A stretch of DNA of 64,000 nucleotides from Planctomycetia bacterium (GTDB lineage: Bacteria; Planctomycetota; Phycisphaerae; UBA1845; Fen-1342). The stretch is taken from positions 3,470,616 to 3,534,615 of the forward strand of contig CP054190.1 of assembly GCA_015709575.1 (NCBI GenBank). Direction: 5' to 3'. The notes under the pieces are model-generated. The model did not search any database, had not been told where the DNA came from, and was given only the letters and a program-made list of their open reading frames with translations. Shown here in pieces: positions 40,103-49,228 of the stretch. The position numbers and the translations under genes are program-made. How positions within the stretch are numbered: position 1 is the stretch's first letter; every line of letters starts with the position of its first letter.

Positions 40103-40618
40103 TCAGCGTCGCAGCCGACGCCGCTCGATCACCGGCAGCGGCCGGTGCGACGATGCCTGCGTCGAAGCGATCACCCGACCGCGCGGATCCGTCCGCCCGC
40201 CGGCCAGCGCCACCGCCGGCCGATGCGACCCCGCCGACCCCGACGCCGTCACCTCGCGGAACTGTCCGCCGCGGGCGATGCTCACGCCGTTGGCCGTCGA
40301 AACATCGCCGTCCCTCCCGATGTTCAGGTTGAACGTCGAGGCAATCGCCGGTCCGCGACCCGGCGCCACCGCCGTGCTCAGCGACAGCGCCACCCCGTTC
40401 TCATCCACCCCGACCGCAACGCCGCGGGCGACGTTTACCGGTCCCGTCGCCGAGCTGGTCCGCGCAAACCCGTGATCGCCGCTGTAGCGGGCGGTCGCCT
40501 GCGCCGAGCCGCCCGGACGGTTGTTCGCCGTCGCCGACGTGTGCGCGTCAGCGCCCAGCGCGTTGATCGGCAGCGAAAGGAGGGCCACGCACGCGAAAGT
40601 GATGCGGAAGGTCTTCAT
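40103..40618 (-). CDS. Secreted hypothetical protein, 171 aa
   Basis: A signal peptide (FACVALLSLPINALGA) precedes a low-complexity Gly/Ala/Ser/Asn-rich mature part with a short repetitive beta pattern (NVARGVAVGVDENGVALSLS), recalling extracellular fibre or adhesin-like proteins. No family is recognised. Confidence 0.55.
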   Translation of the reverse strand: MKTFRITFACVALLSLPINALGADAHTSATANNRPGGSAQATARYSGDHGFARTSSATGPVNVARGVAVGVDENGVALSLSTAVAPGRGPAIASTFNLNIGRDGDVSTANGVSIARGGQFREVTASGSAGSHRPAVALAGGRTDPRGRVIASTQASSHRPLPVIERRRLRR

Positions 40619-40838
40619 GACATTGCTCCCTGATGGTTGACCGCCGCTCCGGCGGTCGTCAGGGATTGGACGGCCGGGACGGCCGGAGTATTCACACCCC
40701 CCAGGCGGAATCCCAAGGGGTGGTGGGTCCGAAATTCAGCCCCCGATTCGGGCCGCAATCCCACGAACGGCCCGCAGTTATCGCGGGCGAGCGCGAAGGA
40801 ACATCCGGACAGCGAAAGTCGCGTCGACCCGCCACGAA

Positions 40839-42137
40839 TCACTCAAACGCGATCGCCACCAGCGTACGGTCGTCCCGCGGCGGCAGACCTTCAGCGAAGC
40901 TGCGGATATCCGCCAGCACGCGGTCCACGATGCCCTGCGCTCCGCACGCGCACTGACGCAGCGATTCATCCAGTCGCTCCAGCCCGTAGATCGACCCGCC
41001 CCGGTTGAACGTCTCCGTGATCCCGTCGGTGTAGAGCAGCACTCGATCACCCGGCCGCAGCTCGATCGTCTGCTCCGCCAGCTCCGGCTCGCTGATGATC
41101 GCCAGCGGCAGGCCGTCCGTCATGGGCATGCCCTCGACTCGCCGATCCGGCGCCCGCACCACCCGCGGCGGGTCATGCCCCGCCATCGCATAGTGAATCG
41201 TGCGCGTCCGCGGATCGAGCACGCCATAAAACGCCGTGACGAAGTTCCGCAACTGCATCGTCTCGTAGAGCCGCTCGTTGAGCAGCCGCAGCACGCCCGC
41301 CGGCCCGCAGCCGCCCGCAGCGCAATAGTGCGGTGCGTGCAAAATCGCGTGCATCATCGCCATCACGACCGCCGCCGGCGGACCATGCCCGCTGACGTCC
41401 GCGATCATGATCCCCCACGTGCCGTCCGGTCGCGGAAAAAAGTCGTAGTAATCGCCGCCGGCGCTCGCGCTGGTTTCGTAGTGCGTCGCGACCGTGACGC
41501 CCGGGATCTCCGGCAGCTTCTGCGGCAGCAGGTCGCGCTGGATCTCTCCGACGATCCGCACCTCGCGATCCAGCGCCGCGTACGCCAGCTCCAGCTCGCG
41601 CGACAGCATCAATTGTGCCGTCGCCGTGCCCACCAGGTTCGCCGTCAGCGTCAGCGTCGCCAGCTCATCCGCCGTGAACGGCTCGTGCTCGCGCATCGCG
41701 ATCAGCATGTAGAGCGGCTCGCCGGAGTAGAAAATCGGCACGCCCGCGTAGTACGCCATCCCCGAGATGTGCTCCGACACCGCGTCATCCGCCGGAATTT
41801 CGCTCGAGTCAAACCGCACCGGAACTCCGGCGGTCATCAGCCGCAGCACCAGCGGCGACTCAATGGTCGGAATGCGGTCCGGCTCGGCCCACGGATCGAT
41901 CAGCTCCGCCCAGCGCGTGCTGCGCGTGATCTTCACCGCGCCGTCCCGCACGTTGCGACGACTGAAGCTCACCGCGTGCTCGTAGTTCACGACGAACCGC
42001 GCCCGCGAGCGATACGAATTCAGAAGTTCCGCCGGCCGGCGCTGAAGGCTCATCTCGCGCACCAGTGCGAGATACTCGCGAAGGCGCAGCTCGGCGGAAA
42101 GATCAGCGGGGGGCGCACTGGGTTGGATCATGGTCAT
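40839..42137 (-). CDS. GAF-like plus SpoIIE/PP2C-type serine phosphatase
   Basis: A 432-residue regulator. The N-terminal half is a GAF-like sensor domain; the C-terminal half is a SpoIIE-type PPM phosphatase with SASAGGDYYDFF, IADVSGHGPPAAVVMAMMH, LLYTDGITETF and PPRDDRT, which supply the metal-binding Asp residues. Such proteins usually act in partner-switching with anti-sigma/anti-anti-sigma factors; none is adjacent. Start ATG at 42137, with another ATG two codons later. Confidence 0.85.
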   Translation of the reverse strand: MTMIQPSAPPADLSAELRLREYLALVREMSLQRRPAELLNSYRSRARFVVNYEHAVSFSRRNVRDGAVKITRSTRWAELIDPWAEPDRIPTIESPLVLRLMTAGVPVRFDSSEIPADDAVSEHISGMAYYAGVPIFYSGEPLYMLIAMREHEPFTADELATLTLTANLVGTATAQLMLSRELELAYAALDREVRIVGEIQRDLLPQKLPEIPGVTVATHYETSASAGGDYYDFFPRPDGTWGIMIADVSGHGPPAAVVMAMMHAILHAPHYCAAGGCGPAGVLRLLNERLYETMQLRNFVTAFYGVLDPRTRTIHYAMAGHDPPRVVRAPDRRVEGMPMTDGLPLAIISEPELAEQTIELRPGDRVLLYTDGITETFNRGGSIYGLERLDESLRQCACGAQGIVDRVLADIRSFAEGLPPRDDRTLVAIAFE

Positions 42138-42305
42138 GGATTCTACGCTTGATACCGCCCCGCGGCGAAACTCAGTGCAACCACCCGACGAGGCTCGATA
42201 TCGTCCCGCTGCCCATCGAGTCATACGCTAGCGCGAGAATCCTTTCTATGCTGGTGCTCGCTGGTGCGAGAATCATCTTTTGCTGGTGCGAGAATCATCT
42301 TTATG

Positions 42306-42535
42306 CTGGTGCGAGAATCCTTTCTCGCACCCCGGTTGGTGGCTGCGCTGGTGCAAGAATCATCTTGTTACTGGTGCGAGAATCCTTTCTCGCACTCCGG
42401 TTGGTGGCTGCGCTGGTGCAAGAATCATCTTGTTACTGGTGCGAGAATCCTTTCTCGCACTCCGGTTGGTGGCTGCGCTGGTGCAAGAATCATCTTGTTA
42501 CTGGTGCGAGAATCCTTTCTCGCACCCCGTTGGGG
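42306..42535. repeat. 65-bp tandem repeats with GTGCGAGAA palindromes
   Basis: At least three 65-base units at 42306, 42371, 42436 and a partial at 42501, each carrying the inverted pair GGTGCGAGAA / TTCTCGCAC. Shorter related copies lie just upstream (42256-42305). Palindromes with other arms (GCGGGAT / ATCCCGC and GTGCGAGAT / ATCTCGCAC) follow at about 42555-42603. No gene is supported between 42138 and 43080. Confidence 0.85.
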
Positions 42536-42755
42536 GAAATCCTTTCCATCCTCAGCGGGATGGCAATCCCGCCCCACCGCGTGCGAGATGGGAATCTCGC
42601 ACGAGCGGTCTGGCACGAGCGACCCGTGACTGAAGTCACTGGCTACGACCGCCCGCCCTCCGGGCGAAAACCCCACCCGCGCCGCCCCTGCAACTCCTCT
42701 CGAGCAATGCATCAGCGCACGTCCACGCCTTGTGCCGATGCTCCTGAGCAGTGCC

Positions 42756-42916
42756 CTCTCTCCGCTCAATTCACCACCCTCTCTCCGCTCAATTCACCAC
42801 CCTCTCTCCGCTCAATTCACCACCCTCTCTCCGCTCAATTCACCACCCTCTCTCCGCTCAATTCACCACCCTCTCTCCGCTCAATTCACCACCCTCTCTC
42901 CGCTCAGTTCATCGCC
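42756..42916. repeat. Seven 23-bp tandem repeats
   Basis: Seven units of CTCTCTCCGCTCAATTCACC plus ACC, the last one degenerate. Units are contiguous with no spacers, so this is not a CRISPR array. The 23-base length breaks reading frames, so it is not coding. Confidence 0.9.
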
Positions 42917-43080
42917 CTCGTGCAGCATCTAATCGCACCGAAGGTGCATCCCAGCTTCAGCCCAGGGCAACGCCCTGGGTTATGCACACCGCCCCGGCTA
43001 TCGTGCCCATCGCACATGCAAGCCCTGAAAGGGCGCCCCAACCCCCCAACCGCGCCGCATCCGGCCCCAAGCGCGCACTT

Positions 43081-43299
43081 TCATGGCCGTGCTGAACGAC
43101 CCGCATCCTCGTGCGCAATGCCCAGGATCAGCGCTACGCCGACCCCCAGCACCGTCACAACCGTCTCCTCGCTGAACACGAACCCCGCCTGTGCCGCATA
43201 TGCAGCCACGACCGTCGCCACAGCCACCTGCACCTTGCGGCTGCGCAGCGGCCACATCCAGCGCGCCCACGTCCCCGACGTCTGCAACTCCGAACCCAT
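43081..43299 (-). CDS. Small two-helix membrane protein (holin-like)
   Basis: A 72-residue protein with two hydrophobic helices (VQVAVATVVAAYAAQAG and TVVTVLGVGVALILGIA) and charged ends, at the end of a Mu-like head cluster. Size and topology suggest a holin, but no family match can be shown. AAGGAA precedes the ATG at 43299; a longer upstream frame runs through repeats and is ignored. Confidence 0.5.
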   Translation of the reverse strand: MGSELQTSGTWARWMWPLRSRKVQVAVATVVAAYAAQAGFVFSEETVVTVLGVGVALILGIAHEDAGRSARP

Positions 43300-43437
43300 C
43301 ACACGTTCCTTTCTGATCGATGACGGATGCTCCGGATTGGTTACCCGGCCATCGGTTTTCCCTTCGCGACGACACGAGATCACATGCGCCCGCTGCGTGC
43401 GCCGAATCCAGTGGCACGTGAGCTTGCAATCGTCGGC

Positions 43438-43660
43438 ACCGTTCACCCCTGTCCCCGCACCATTCACCCCTGTCCCCGCACCGTTCACCCCTGTCCCCGC
43501 ACCGTTCACCCCGGTCCCCGCACCATTCACCCCTGTCCCCGCACCGTTCACCCCTGACCCCGCACCGTTCACCCCTGTCCCCGCACCATTCGCCCCGAAC
43601 CCACAACCGTTCACCCCTGACCCCGCACCATTCGCCCCGAACCCCGCACCGTTCGGCCCT
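43438..43660. repeat. About ten 21-bp tandem repeats
   Basis: Contiguous units of ACCRTTCACCCCTGTCCCCG plus C with variants toward the right. They lie between two phage-region genes. The 21-base period keeps an open frame in several directions, which gives long meaningless reading frames. Confidence 0.85.
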
Positions 43661-43772
43661 GAAAGGGCCGCGGGCTGTAGCCACGGGTGGAGTCGTCGCG
43701 CAGCGACGACGAAACCCGTGGATGGGGTTCGTTCATGATTCAAGCCCCGAAGGGGCGCAGGAAACAGGATCA

Positions 43773-44318
43773 CTACGGCTGCTGTCCCGCTCTCTCCGGC
43801 ACATCTCCCTTCGGCACATCCAGCATTCCGCCCATCACCCCCGCCGCCGCCTCACCCGCCCGATCCGCCCGCCGCAGCATGTCCTTCACCAGCAGGTCCA
43901 CCGCCGATTGATCCGCGTAGAGCCTGGCATCCACGCCGATCAGGCGCAGCGCCGCCGCGCGCTCATGCTGAATCAGCCAGAACTCCAGCAGGTCGCGCTC
44001 CGACCATGCCCGCTCAATCGCTTCGATCTGCGCCGCGCTCAACGCCTGCGATCCGAGCGAATCCAGCCGCGCACGCAGCTCCCGATGCAGCAACAGGCGC
44101 AGCGCCTCGTGCTGCCGCTCCACCACAGTCTGCTGAACGTCGTTCGACCGCCGCTGCGCCTCGATCGCCACGCGCGTGCTCTCCGCGCTGCACCCGCCCG
44201 CCAGCGCACTCGCCATCATCGCGCTGACCGCAATAGCGCCGTCCCCACGCCATCGTCCCGACCGGCGGCAACGCCGTACGACACCGCTCCGGCGTTCGCC
44301 GTCCGCCTCTCGCAACAT
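43773..44318 (-). CDS. Phage-region lipoprotein-like protein, 181 aa
   Basis: The N-terminal segment has a hydrophobic run ending ALAGGCSAES, which fits a lipobox, but about 45 residues precede it, so the start may be further downstream. The remainder is helical and charged (LLLHRELRARLDSLGSQALS). The ATG overlaps the stop of the upstream 102-residue gene as TGATG. It could be a lysis accessory protein; this is speculative. Confidence 0.45.
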   Translation of the reverse strand: MLREADGERRSGVVRRCRRSGRWRGDGAIAVSAMMASALAGGCSAESTRVAIEAQRRSNDVQQTVVERQHEALRLLLHRELRARLDSLGSQALSAAQIEAIERAWSERDLLEFWLIQHERAAALRLIGVDARLYADQSAVDLLVKDMLRRADRAGEAAAGVMGGMLDVPKGDVPERAGQQP

Positions 44319-44626
44319 CACGCCCCACCTCCGATCATCACCAACGCCGCCACCGCTGCCGTAAAGCCCTCGCGCCACTTCTCCGCCGCCAGTGCTTCGC
44401 TCATCCGCTGCGTCGCGGCGCGCAACTCGTCCGTCGCGATCCAGCCGCCCACCGGCGCCGCGCGGTTCAACCCCGCGCTGCCCGAATAGTCCAGCGGCGC
44501 CGGCGTCTGCGTCTGCCGAACCCGTTCCGCCTCGATCAGCAGCGCGTCGACCACGTGCCGCGCCGCCTCCACGAACCGCCGCGCCGTCCGCGCGTCGATC
44601 GCCCGTAACACAAGATCAAGATTCAT
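44318..44626 (-). CDS. Phage-region hypothetical protein, 102 aa
   Basis: A 102-residue protein: a helical N-terminus (VLRAIDARTARRFVEAARHV), a small variable middle and a C-terminal hydrophobic helix (GFTAAVAALVMIGGGA). Its stop overlaps the next start. No family is recognised; its position is in the late part of the Mu-like cluster. Confidence 0.5.
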   Translation of the reverse strand: MNLDLVLRAIDARTARRFVEAARHVVDALLIEAERVRQTQTPAPLDYSGSAGLNRAAPVGGWIATDELRAATQRMSEALAAEKWREGFTAAVAALVMIGGGA

Positions 44627-44700
44627 GCGATATCCTCCCCGCCACCGTTTCGATCAATCACTTCATGCCCCGCAGGCGCGTAGCGGCCTGCCCAACATTG

Positions 44701-44988
44701 CTACGCCGCATCTACCGCCCCCGGCCGACACACCAGCCGCGACAGCCACTCCCCCTGCGCACACCGCAGCGAGCGCAACTCCTCGCGCAACCCGACCAGC
44801 GCCTGCGTGTTCGACTGCACCACGTCGAGCAGCCGCTCATTCAACTCCGCAAGCTGCACCGATCGCCCCTGCGCGTCGCGCCGCTCCTCCATCGCCCGCT
44901 GCCGCTCCAGTCGCTCATGCCACCACATGACGAACAGCAATCCCGCCACTCCCAGCGACGGCAGTTGCGTCAACAGCTCGCTCATCAC
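44701..44988 (-). CDS. Small membrane-anchored coiled-coil phage protein (DUF2730-like)
   Basis: A 95-residue protein with one N-terminal membrane helix (LPSLGVAGLLFVMWWHE) and a coiled-coil-like tail (LERQRAMEERRDAQ, LNERLLDVVQSNTQALVGL). This layout is like the small DUF2730 proteins of Mu-like phages. The ATG overlaps the stop of the gp36-like gene as ATGA. Confidence 0.5.
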   Translation of the reverse strand: MMSELLTQLPSLGVAGLLFVMWWHERLERQRAMEERRDAQGRSVQLAELNERLLDVVQSNTQALVGLREELRSLRCAQGEWLSRLVCRPGAVDAA

Positions 44989-45437
44989 CAGCCCTCCAGC
45001 TCATCACGCGACAACGTCGGCGCCGACGCACGCACCACCGGCCGATCATCCGCCGACGTGCGACCCGGCGGCGGCGACCCCGCCGGCAGATTCAGTTCCC
45101 CGCGCGCCACCTGCGACAGCCACTCGATCGCCCGCTCGCGCAGCGCACGAACCCGCGCCGGAATGCCGCTCACGAACGGCGACGACGCCCACGCCCCGTA
45201 TTCCGCCAGGTCCAGCACCCGCGTCACCAGCAGTGGCCCCAGCTCCGGATGCTCCGCGAGATTCACCGGCGTCGCGTAGCGATGCGCCAGGTGCGCATCC
45301 GCCTCCGCACACGCCGCCGCCGCCAGCTCCGCGCCGACCGTGGCGTCGGCGCTCTCACCATGCGCACGATCCGTCAGGCGGGCATACAGTGGCCCGCCGA
45401 GGCGCTGCTGCAACTGCCCTGTCGTGATGTAGCTCAT
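44985..45437 (-). CDS. Mu gp36-like protein (DUF1320)
   Basis: A 150-residue protein that begins MSYITTGQLQQRLG, the usual start of DUF1320 proteins of Mu-like phages (gp36, head-tail region). ATVGAELAAAACAEADAHLA followed by HRYATPV matches the family core (helical, with Y(A/R)xP). It follows the capsid gene on the same strand after about 190 bases in which no gene is supported. Confidence 0.75.
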   Translation of the reverse strand: MSYITTGQLQQRLGGPLYARLTDRAHGESADATVGAELAAAACAEADAHLAHRYATPVNLAEHPELGPLLVTRVLDLAEYGAWASSPFVSGIPARVRALRERAIEWLSQVARGELNLPAGSPPPGRTSADDRPVVRASAPTLSRDELEGW

Positions 45438-45630
45438 GTCGCCTCCATGAGTGAATCCAGCCACCGGCGTGGCGGGCGGGGGTCGCGGTCTGCCATCGGC
45501 TTCCCGACGCGCAACGCACCCGCCCGCGCTGGCGGCTCAGGCGAATCCTCGCGCGCGAGTCGCACCCAAACCCCGCGCGCCCCTCGAACCCGCAAGACCC
45601 GCCTCACCCCCCGCCCCGAAAACCCGCGGA

Positions 45631-46560
45631 TCACACGAAGTGAATCAGCACCGCCCCCTGCCAGAACCCATAGCCGGCTGCGTGAATCGCCTTCACGCCG
45701 TACTGGTGCTGGTTCTCGTTCACCTCCAGCTCGCTGCCCTCCGCCAGCGCGTGCACCTGCACCGGCAGCTCTTCCTGGAAAATGAACGGCCGCGCCTCCG
45801 TGTCCGTGCGAAACAGCACCGCCCGGTCCTCCCACGTCATCCGCGGGTTCGCGATCACGTCCACGCGGAACGGCTCGCTCAGGCTCAGCGGGTTCGAGGT
45901 CGCCCCGTGCATCGCCCCGCGCACCGCCGACAGCAGCGGCGGCAGCAGTGACGGCGCCGCCATCACGACAAACTCGCGGGCGTCATCATTCAGCGGCTCC
46001 CCCGCGTCATCACGAAACGACAGCAGCCGCCCCAGCGCCAGCATCACCCCCGCGAACGCCTCCTCCAGCGTCGGACCCGACACATCCGACAGCGACGCGG
46101 ACACGATGTTGGATTGAGTCCCGGAGTCCCCCTCCACGTGCGACTCCGAGAAGAACGCCGCACCGTCATACCCGACCCCCGTCAATCCACCCTGGATCAG
46201 CGATGAAATCAGCGCGTTCGGGTGCGACGCCACGCGCCGCGCCATCTCGTTCACCCGTACCAGCAACTGCCCGCTCTTGTCACGCCGCGCCTCGTCGGCG
46301 TCGACGCGAATCGTGGACTCCCACACGCGATTCTCGATCGTCACGCCATTCGCGCGCAGCGGGCGCACCCGCCGCCCGCCCACCCACTCGCGCACCTGCG
46401 GCACCATCCCCAGCCAGCGGTACGTCTCGCTGCCCTGGTCGCTGCCGAACCGCATCGCCAGCCGCGTCCACCACGCCCGCTGCGCGTGCTCCTCCAGCCT
46501 CCGGTAGAAACGCCCGATCACGGCCCGCGAACTCAACCCCGTATCGATCACAAGGGACAT
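45631..46560 (-). CDS. Mu gpT-like major capsid protein
   Basis: A 309-residue protein of the Mu-like major head subunit family (gpT). The N-terminus SRAVIGRFYRRLEEHAQ and middle NALISSLIQGG, YDGAAFFSESHVEGDSGTQS resemble family members, including the typical YDGxxFFxxxH block, and the C-terminus ends in the family-like FWQGAVLIHF. The reading frame is intact. Together with the gpI-like protease it defines the head module. Confidence 0.85.
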   Translation of the reverse strand: MSLVIDTGLSSRAVIGRFYRRLEEHAQRAWWTRLAMRFGSDQGSETYRWLGMVPQVREWVGGRRVRPLRANGVTIENRVWESTIRVDADEARRDKSGQLLVRVNEMARRVASHPNALISSLIQGGLTGVGYDGAAFFSESHVEGDSGTQSNIVSASLSDVSGPTLEEAFAGVMLALGRLLSFRDDAGEPLNDDAREFVVMAAPSLLPPLLSAVRGAMHGATSNPLSLSEPFRVDVIANPRMTWEDRAVLFRTDTEARPFIFQEELPVQVHALAEGSELEVNENQHQYGVKAIHAAGYGFWQGAVLIHFV

Positions 46561-46622
46561 CTCGATATCTCCCGATGCACGATTGTTGATTTCCCCGAAA
46601 CCCGCCCCCGCGCAACCCGCGC

Positions 46623-47360
46623 CTACGCGATGTCGCGCGCCAGGATCACCCACTCCGCCCCCGTGCACACCACGATCACCGTGTCATACGCGGCGTCCAC
46701 CCCGCCGAAGGTCGCCTGTCCGTCGATCGTCTCACTTCCGTTCGGGTCGAGCGTCACCGCAAACGCCGCCGCACTGGTCTTCACCAGCGCAAACCACGCC
46801 CCCGCCCGACAGCTCGCCGCCGCCGGCAGCGTCAGCGTCCGCGCCGCGGTGTTCGCAATGAACAGAACACGGTTCATCTGCTCCACCGCCAGCGTCGCGC
46901 TGGCGTCGCCCAGCGTCGTCGCCGCGAACCCCTCCAGGATCCCGCTCAGCGAGCCGATCGGCCCGCACCGCACCCGCACCGACGCGGCGCTCTCCCACGA
47001 CACGATCCGCCCCACGCGCGACCCCCCCGCCGGCGACAGCGTCAGCGTCCCGTCGTCCGACGCAAACACCGGCCGTCCAACATCCGATGCACCCGAGAAC
47101 GGCACGCCGTGCACGATGTCCACCACCTGCTGCACGCGCACGCGCTTCGCCCCCGCCACCGCCCCAACCGCGCTGTGGTCGCAGTGCCCCAGCGCGACCC
47201 CCACGAACTCATCCCCCGCTGTCAGCGGCCGCGCGTAATTCGTCGTGCGGTTGCGACCGACGAACGCTCCCTTGTAGATGACCACCTCGGCATCGACTCC
47301 CAGCTCGATCGAATCCGCCGATGCGAAATAATCCACGTCCCGATCCGCTGTCAGCGCCAT
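46623..47360 (-). CDS. Phage decoration/cement-like protein, 245 aa
   Basis: A beta-rich protein whose N-terminal half (VVIYKGAFVGRNRTTNYARP, ADEFVGVALG-like turn) resembles the DUF2190/gpD-like capsid decoration proteins placed next to gpT in Mu-like clusters. The C-terminal half has a separate beta domain (NTAARTLTLPAAASCRAG). It sits between the protease and capsid genes. Confidence 0.55.
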   Translation of the reverse strand: MALTADRDVDYFASADSIELGVDAEVVIYKGAFVGRNRTTNYARPLTAGDEFVGVALGHCDHSAVGAVAGAKRVRVQQVVDIVHGVPFSGASDVGRPVFASDDGTLTLSPAGGSRVGRIVSWESAASVRVRCGPIGSLSGILEGFAATTLGDASATLAVEQMNRVLFIANTAARTLTLPAAASCRAGAWFALVKTSAAAFAVTLDPNGSETIDGQATFGGVDAAYDTVIVVCTGAEWVILARDIA

Positions 47361-47496
47361 GAGAATCCTCCCCTCGGACCACGCGCACCGCGCCGGTCCG
47401 ATGTGTGATCAGACAAACCCCCCCAAACCCACCGAGTCAGAATCCGCCACAGGCCCGCCCAGGAAGCATTCGCTTGCAGTGCCTGCATGAACTCCG

Positions 47497-48543
47497 TCAC
47501 GCCCCCGCCGACCCGCCGATCCGCACACGACCCGCCGCCTCGGCGCGATCGAATGCCGCCAGGTCCGCCGCCTCGATCCCGCCCTCGCCCGACCGGACCG
47601 CCGCAGGAAGCCCGCCCGGCCGAATCACACGCCCCGGCGCCAGCACCACCGGCGCACGCAACAGGCGCTCCGCAGCGCGCCCCGGATCGCGCAGGTAGTC
47701 CTCGCGCCAGTCGGCGCGCGTGCTCTCCACGATCCGACCGCTGCGCATTCCTTCCAACACAAACGCATCCGCCGCCTGCTCCGCAAGCTGCTTGCGCAGT
47801 GCCGCGATCTGCGCCTGCGGATCATCATCCGACGCACCGCCGCCGGCCCGACCCGCCGTCAGCGGCGCGACGCCGCACATCGCCGGGTCATTCGTCAGCG
47901 CCACCGGCCCCAGCGCCGAAACGTCGCTGTACTCGCGGTCGGTCCAGTAGATCACCGGCGAGAAGTAGCGATACTCCCCGCTGCGCAGCAGCTCCGCCGC
48001 GCGCGCCGTCCACGTCACCCCCGCCGCCCAAAGTCCGTCGTCCCGCGCCTCCAGCCGCGAGATCCAGCCCGCCGCCGGTCGCAGACCGTCCTCCCGCACG
48101 GCGCGCCCCTCCAGCGATTGATGCTCATAGTCGATCGCCAGCTTTCGCCCGAGACGCTCGAACCAGCGGATCGCCCCCAGCGCGTGACGTCGCGTGAATT
48201 CAAAGTCGCGCCCCGCCAGCGGCCCATCCACCTGCACAAAGCCGAACGGCACCAGCAGAAACTCGCTCACCGGCTCCGCGCTCGACAGCACCGACGTGCA
48301 GCGCGAATGCGGCCGCCCCTCCGTCGCGGGTGCTTCCGGTGCCTCGCCCGCACCGCCGCCGGACGAAAGGCTCCACGCCCGCACGCGGTCGCGCACGTCG
48401 TCCAGCAGGTCAAGCAGCGCCCCCGCTTCGGCGGACGAGGAGGACTCCGCTGCGTCCAGCGCCTCGCGCAGCCGCACCAGCACCTGGGCGCGGGCAAAAG
48501 CGTCGAGCGCACACATCGAGTCATGTTCTACGCGCAGATTCAC
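47497..48543 (-). CDS. Mu gpI-like prohead protease/scaffold
   Basis: A 348-residue Mu-like protease I protein. The middle shows FEFTRRHALGAIRWFERLGR, LAIDYEHQSL, AAGWISRLEARDDGLWAAGV and GEYRYFSPVIYW, typical of this family, in which a C-terminal coiled part (here QIAALRKQLAEQAADAF) serves as scaffold. Its ATG overlaps the stop of an acetyltransferase gene. Confidence 0.85.
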   Translation of the reverse strand: MNLRVEHDSMCALDAFARAQVLVRLREALDAAESSSSAEAGALLDLLDDVRDRVRAWSLSSGGGAGEAPEAPATEGRPHSRCTSVLSSAEPVSEFLLVPFGFVQVDGPLAGRDFEFTRRHALGAIRWFERLGRKLAIDYEHQSLEGRAVREDGLRPAAGWISRLEARDDGLWAAGVTWTARAAELLRSGEYRYFSPVIYWTDREYSDVSALGPVALTNDPAMCGVAPLTAGRAGGGASDDDPQAQIAALRKQLAEQAADAFVLEGMRSGRIVESTRADWREDYLRDPGRAAERLLRAPVVLAPGRVIRPGGLPAAVRSGEGGIEAADLAAFDRAEAAGRVRIGGSAGA

Positions 48544-49121
48544 GGTTGCTCCTTTCGCGTGGTTGCAAGGACGGTGGGCGTGTCGGCGTTCGTCGCCGAC
48601 GGCGCCGCCATCAGCTCAATGTTGGGTTTGCGGGCGGTCGTGCCTGCCGAGACGAAGCCCAGAGCGCGGAAGAAGCCTCGCGGGTCGCCGTCGCTTCCGT
48701 CGATCTTGACCCGCGCGTCCACCGGCGCCGCCGCCCGCACCAGCGCTCGCGCCAGGCCGATTCCGCGACAGGCCGGATGAACCAGCAGGTTCACCAGCCG
48801 CGCCCGCGCTGACGTAATCGCGACGCCGACCAGCACACCCGCCAGCTCCGCCACCCAGACGCGGTGACGACCGCCGCGCAGCATCTCCCGCAACTGACCG
48901 CGCCGCAGGAAGTAGTCGCGCCGCAGTGTCGTGTCGAAGAAGAACTCCAGCGGCACAACGTCGCCCGCCAGCGCCGGACGGATCTCCAGCGCTGCCCGCA
49001 CCTCCGGATCGCGCTGCACGTCGCCGACGGCCTTCTCGGACGGCGCGGCGGAGTCCGCCGGCAATGGAGCCGCCGCGGGCCATGCCGGCTGCACACCCGC
49101 CTCGACAGGCAGTTGATTCAT
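48540..49121 (-). CDS. GNAT acetyltransferase within the head module
   Basis: A 193-residue protein with a GNAT domain in its C-terminal two thirds: VWVAELAGVLVGVAITSA, then LLVHPACRGIGLARALVRAA, which fits the acetyl-CoA loop (R/Q-x-x-G-x-G/A), and FFRALGFVSAG. The N-terminal 50 residues are Pro/Ala-rich. AGGAGG lies nine bases before ATG 49121. Its stop overlaps the start of the protease gene, so it is part of the phage operon. Confidence 0.75.
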   Translation of the reverse strand: MNQLPVEAGVQPAWPAAAPLPADSAAPSEKAVGDVQRDPEVRAALEIRPALAGDVVPLEFFFDTTLRRDYFLRRGQLREMLRGGRHRVWVAELAGVLVGVAITSARARLVNLLVHPACRGIGLARALVRAAAPVDARVKIDGSDGDPRGFFRALGFVSAGTTARKPNIELMAAPSATNADTPTVLATTRKEQP

Positions 49122-49228
49122 GGTCATGCCCCTCCTCGATCGTGCGTCGTCGGTTCCCGTCATGTGCGTCCCCCCTCCGACCCCCCGTTCCGCGGCGCCG
49201 CTCGCGGCGACCGCCTGGGCCTGCCGCG

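Noticed and set aside
42756-42916. Possible CRISPR array
   Set aside because: Repeats are contiguous with no unique spacers, and no cas genes are present.
42065-43738. Long plus-strand reading frame of 557 codons
   Set aside because: It runs through the 65-, 23- and 21-bp repeats and antisense to phage and phosphatase genes; its length results from repeat periodicity.
45438-45630. Extra phage gene between capsid and gp36-like gene
   Set aside because: Frames here lack start signals and overlap the capsid gene in another frame; no family seen.
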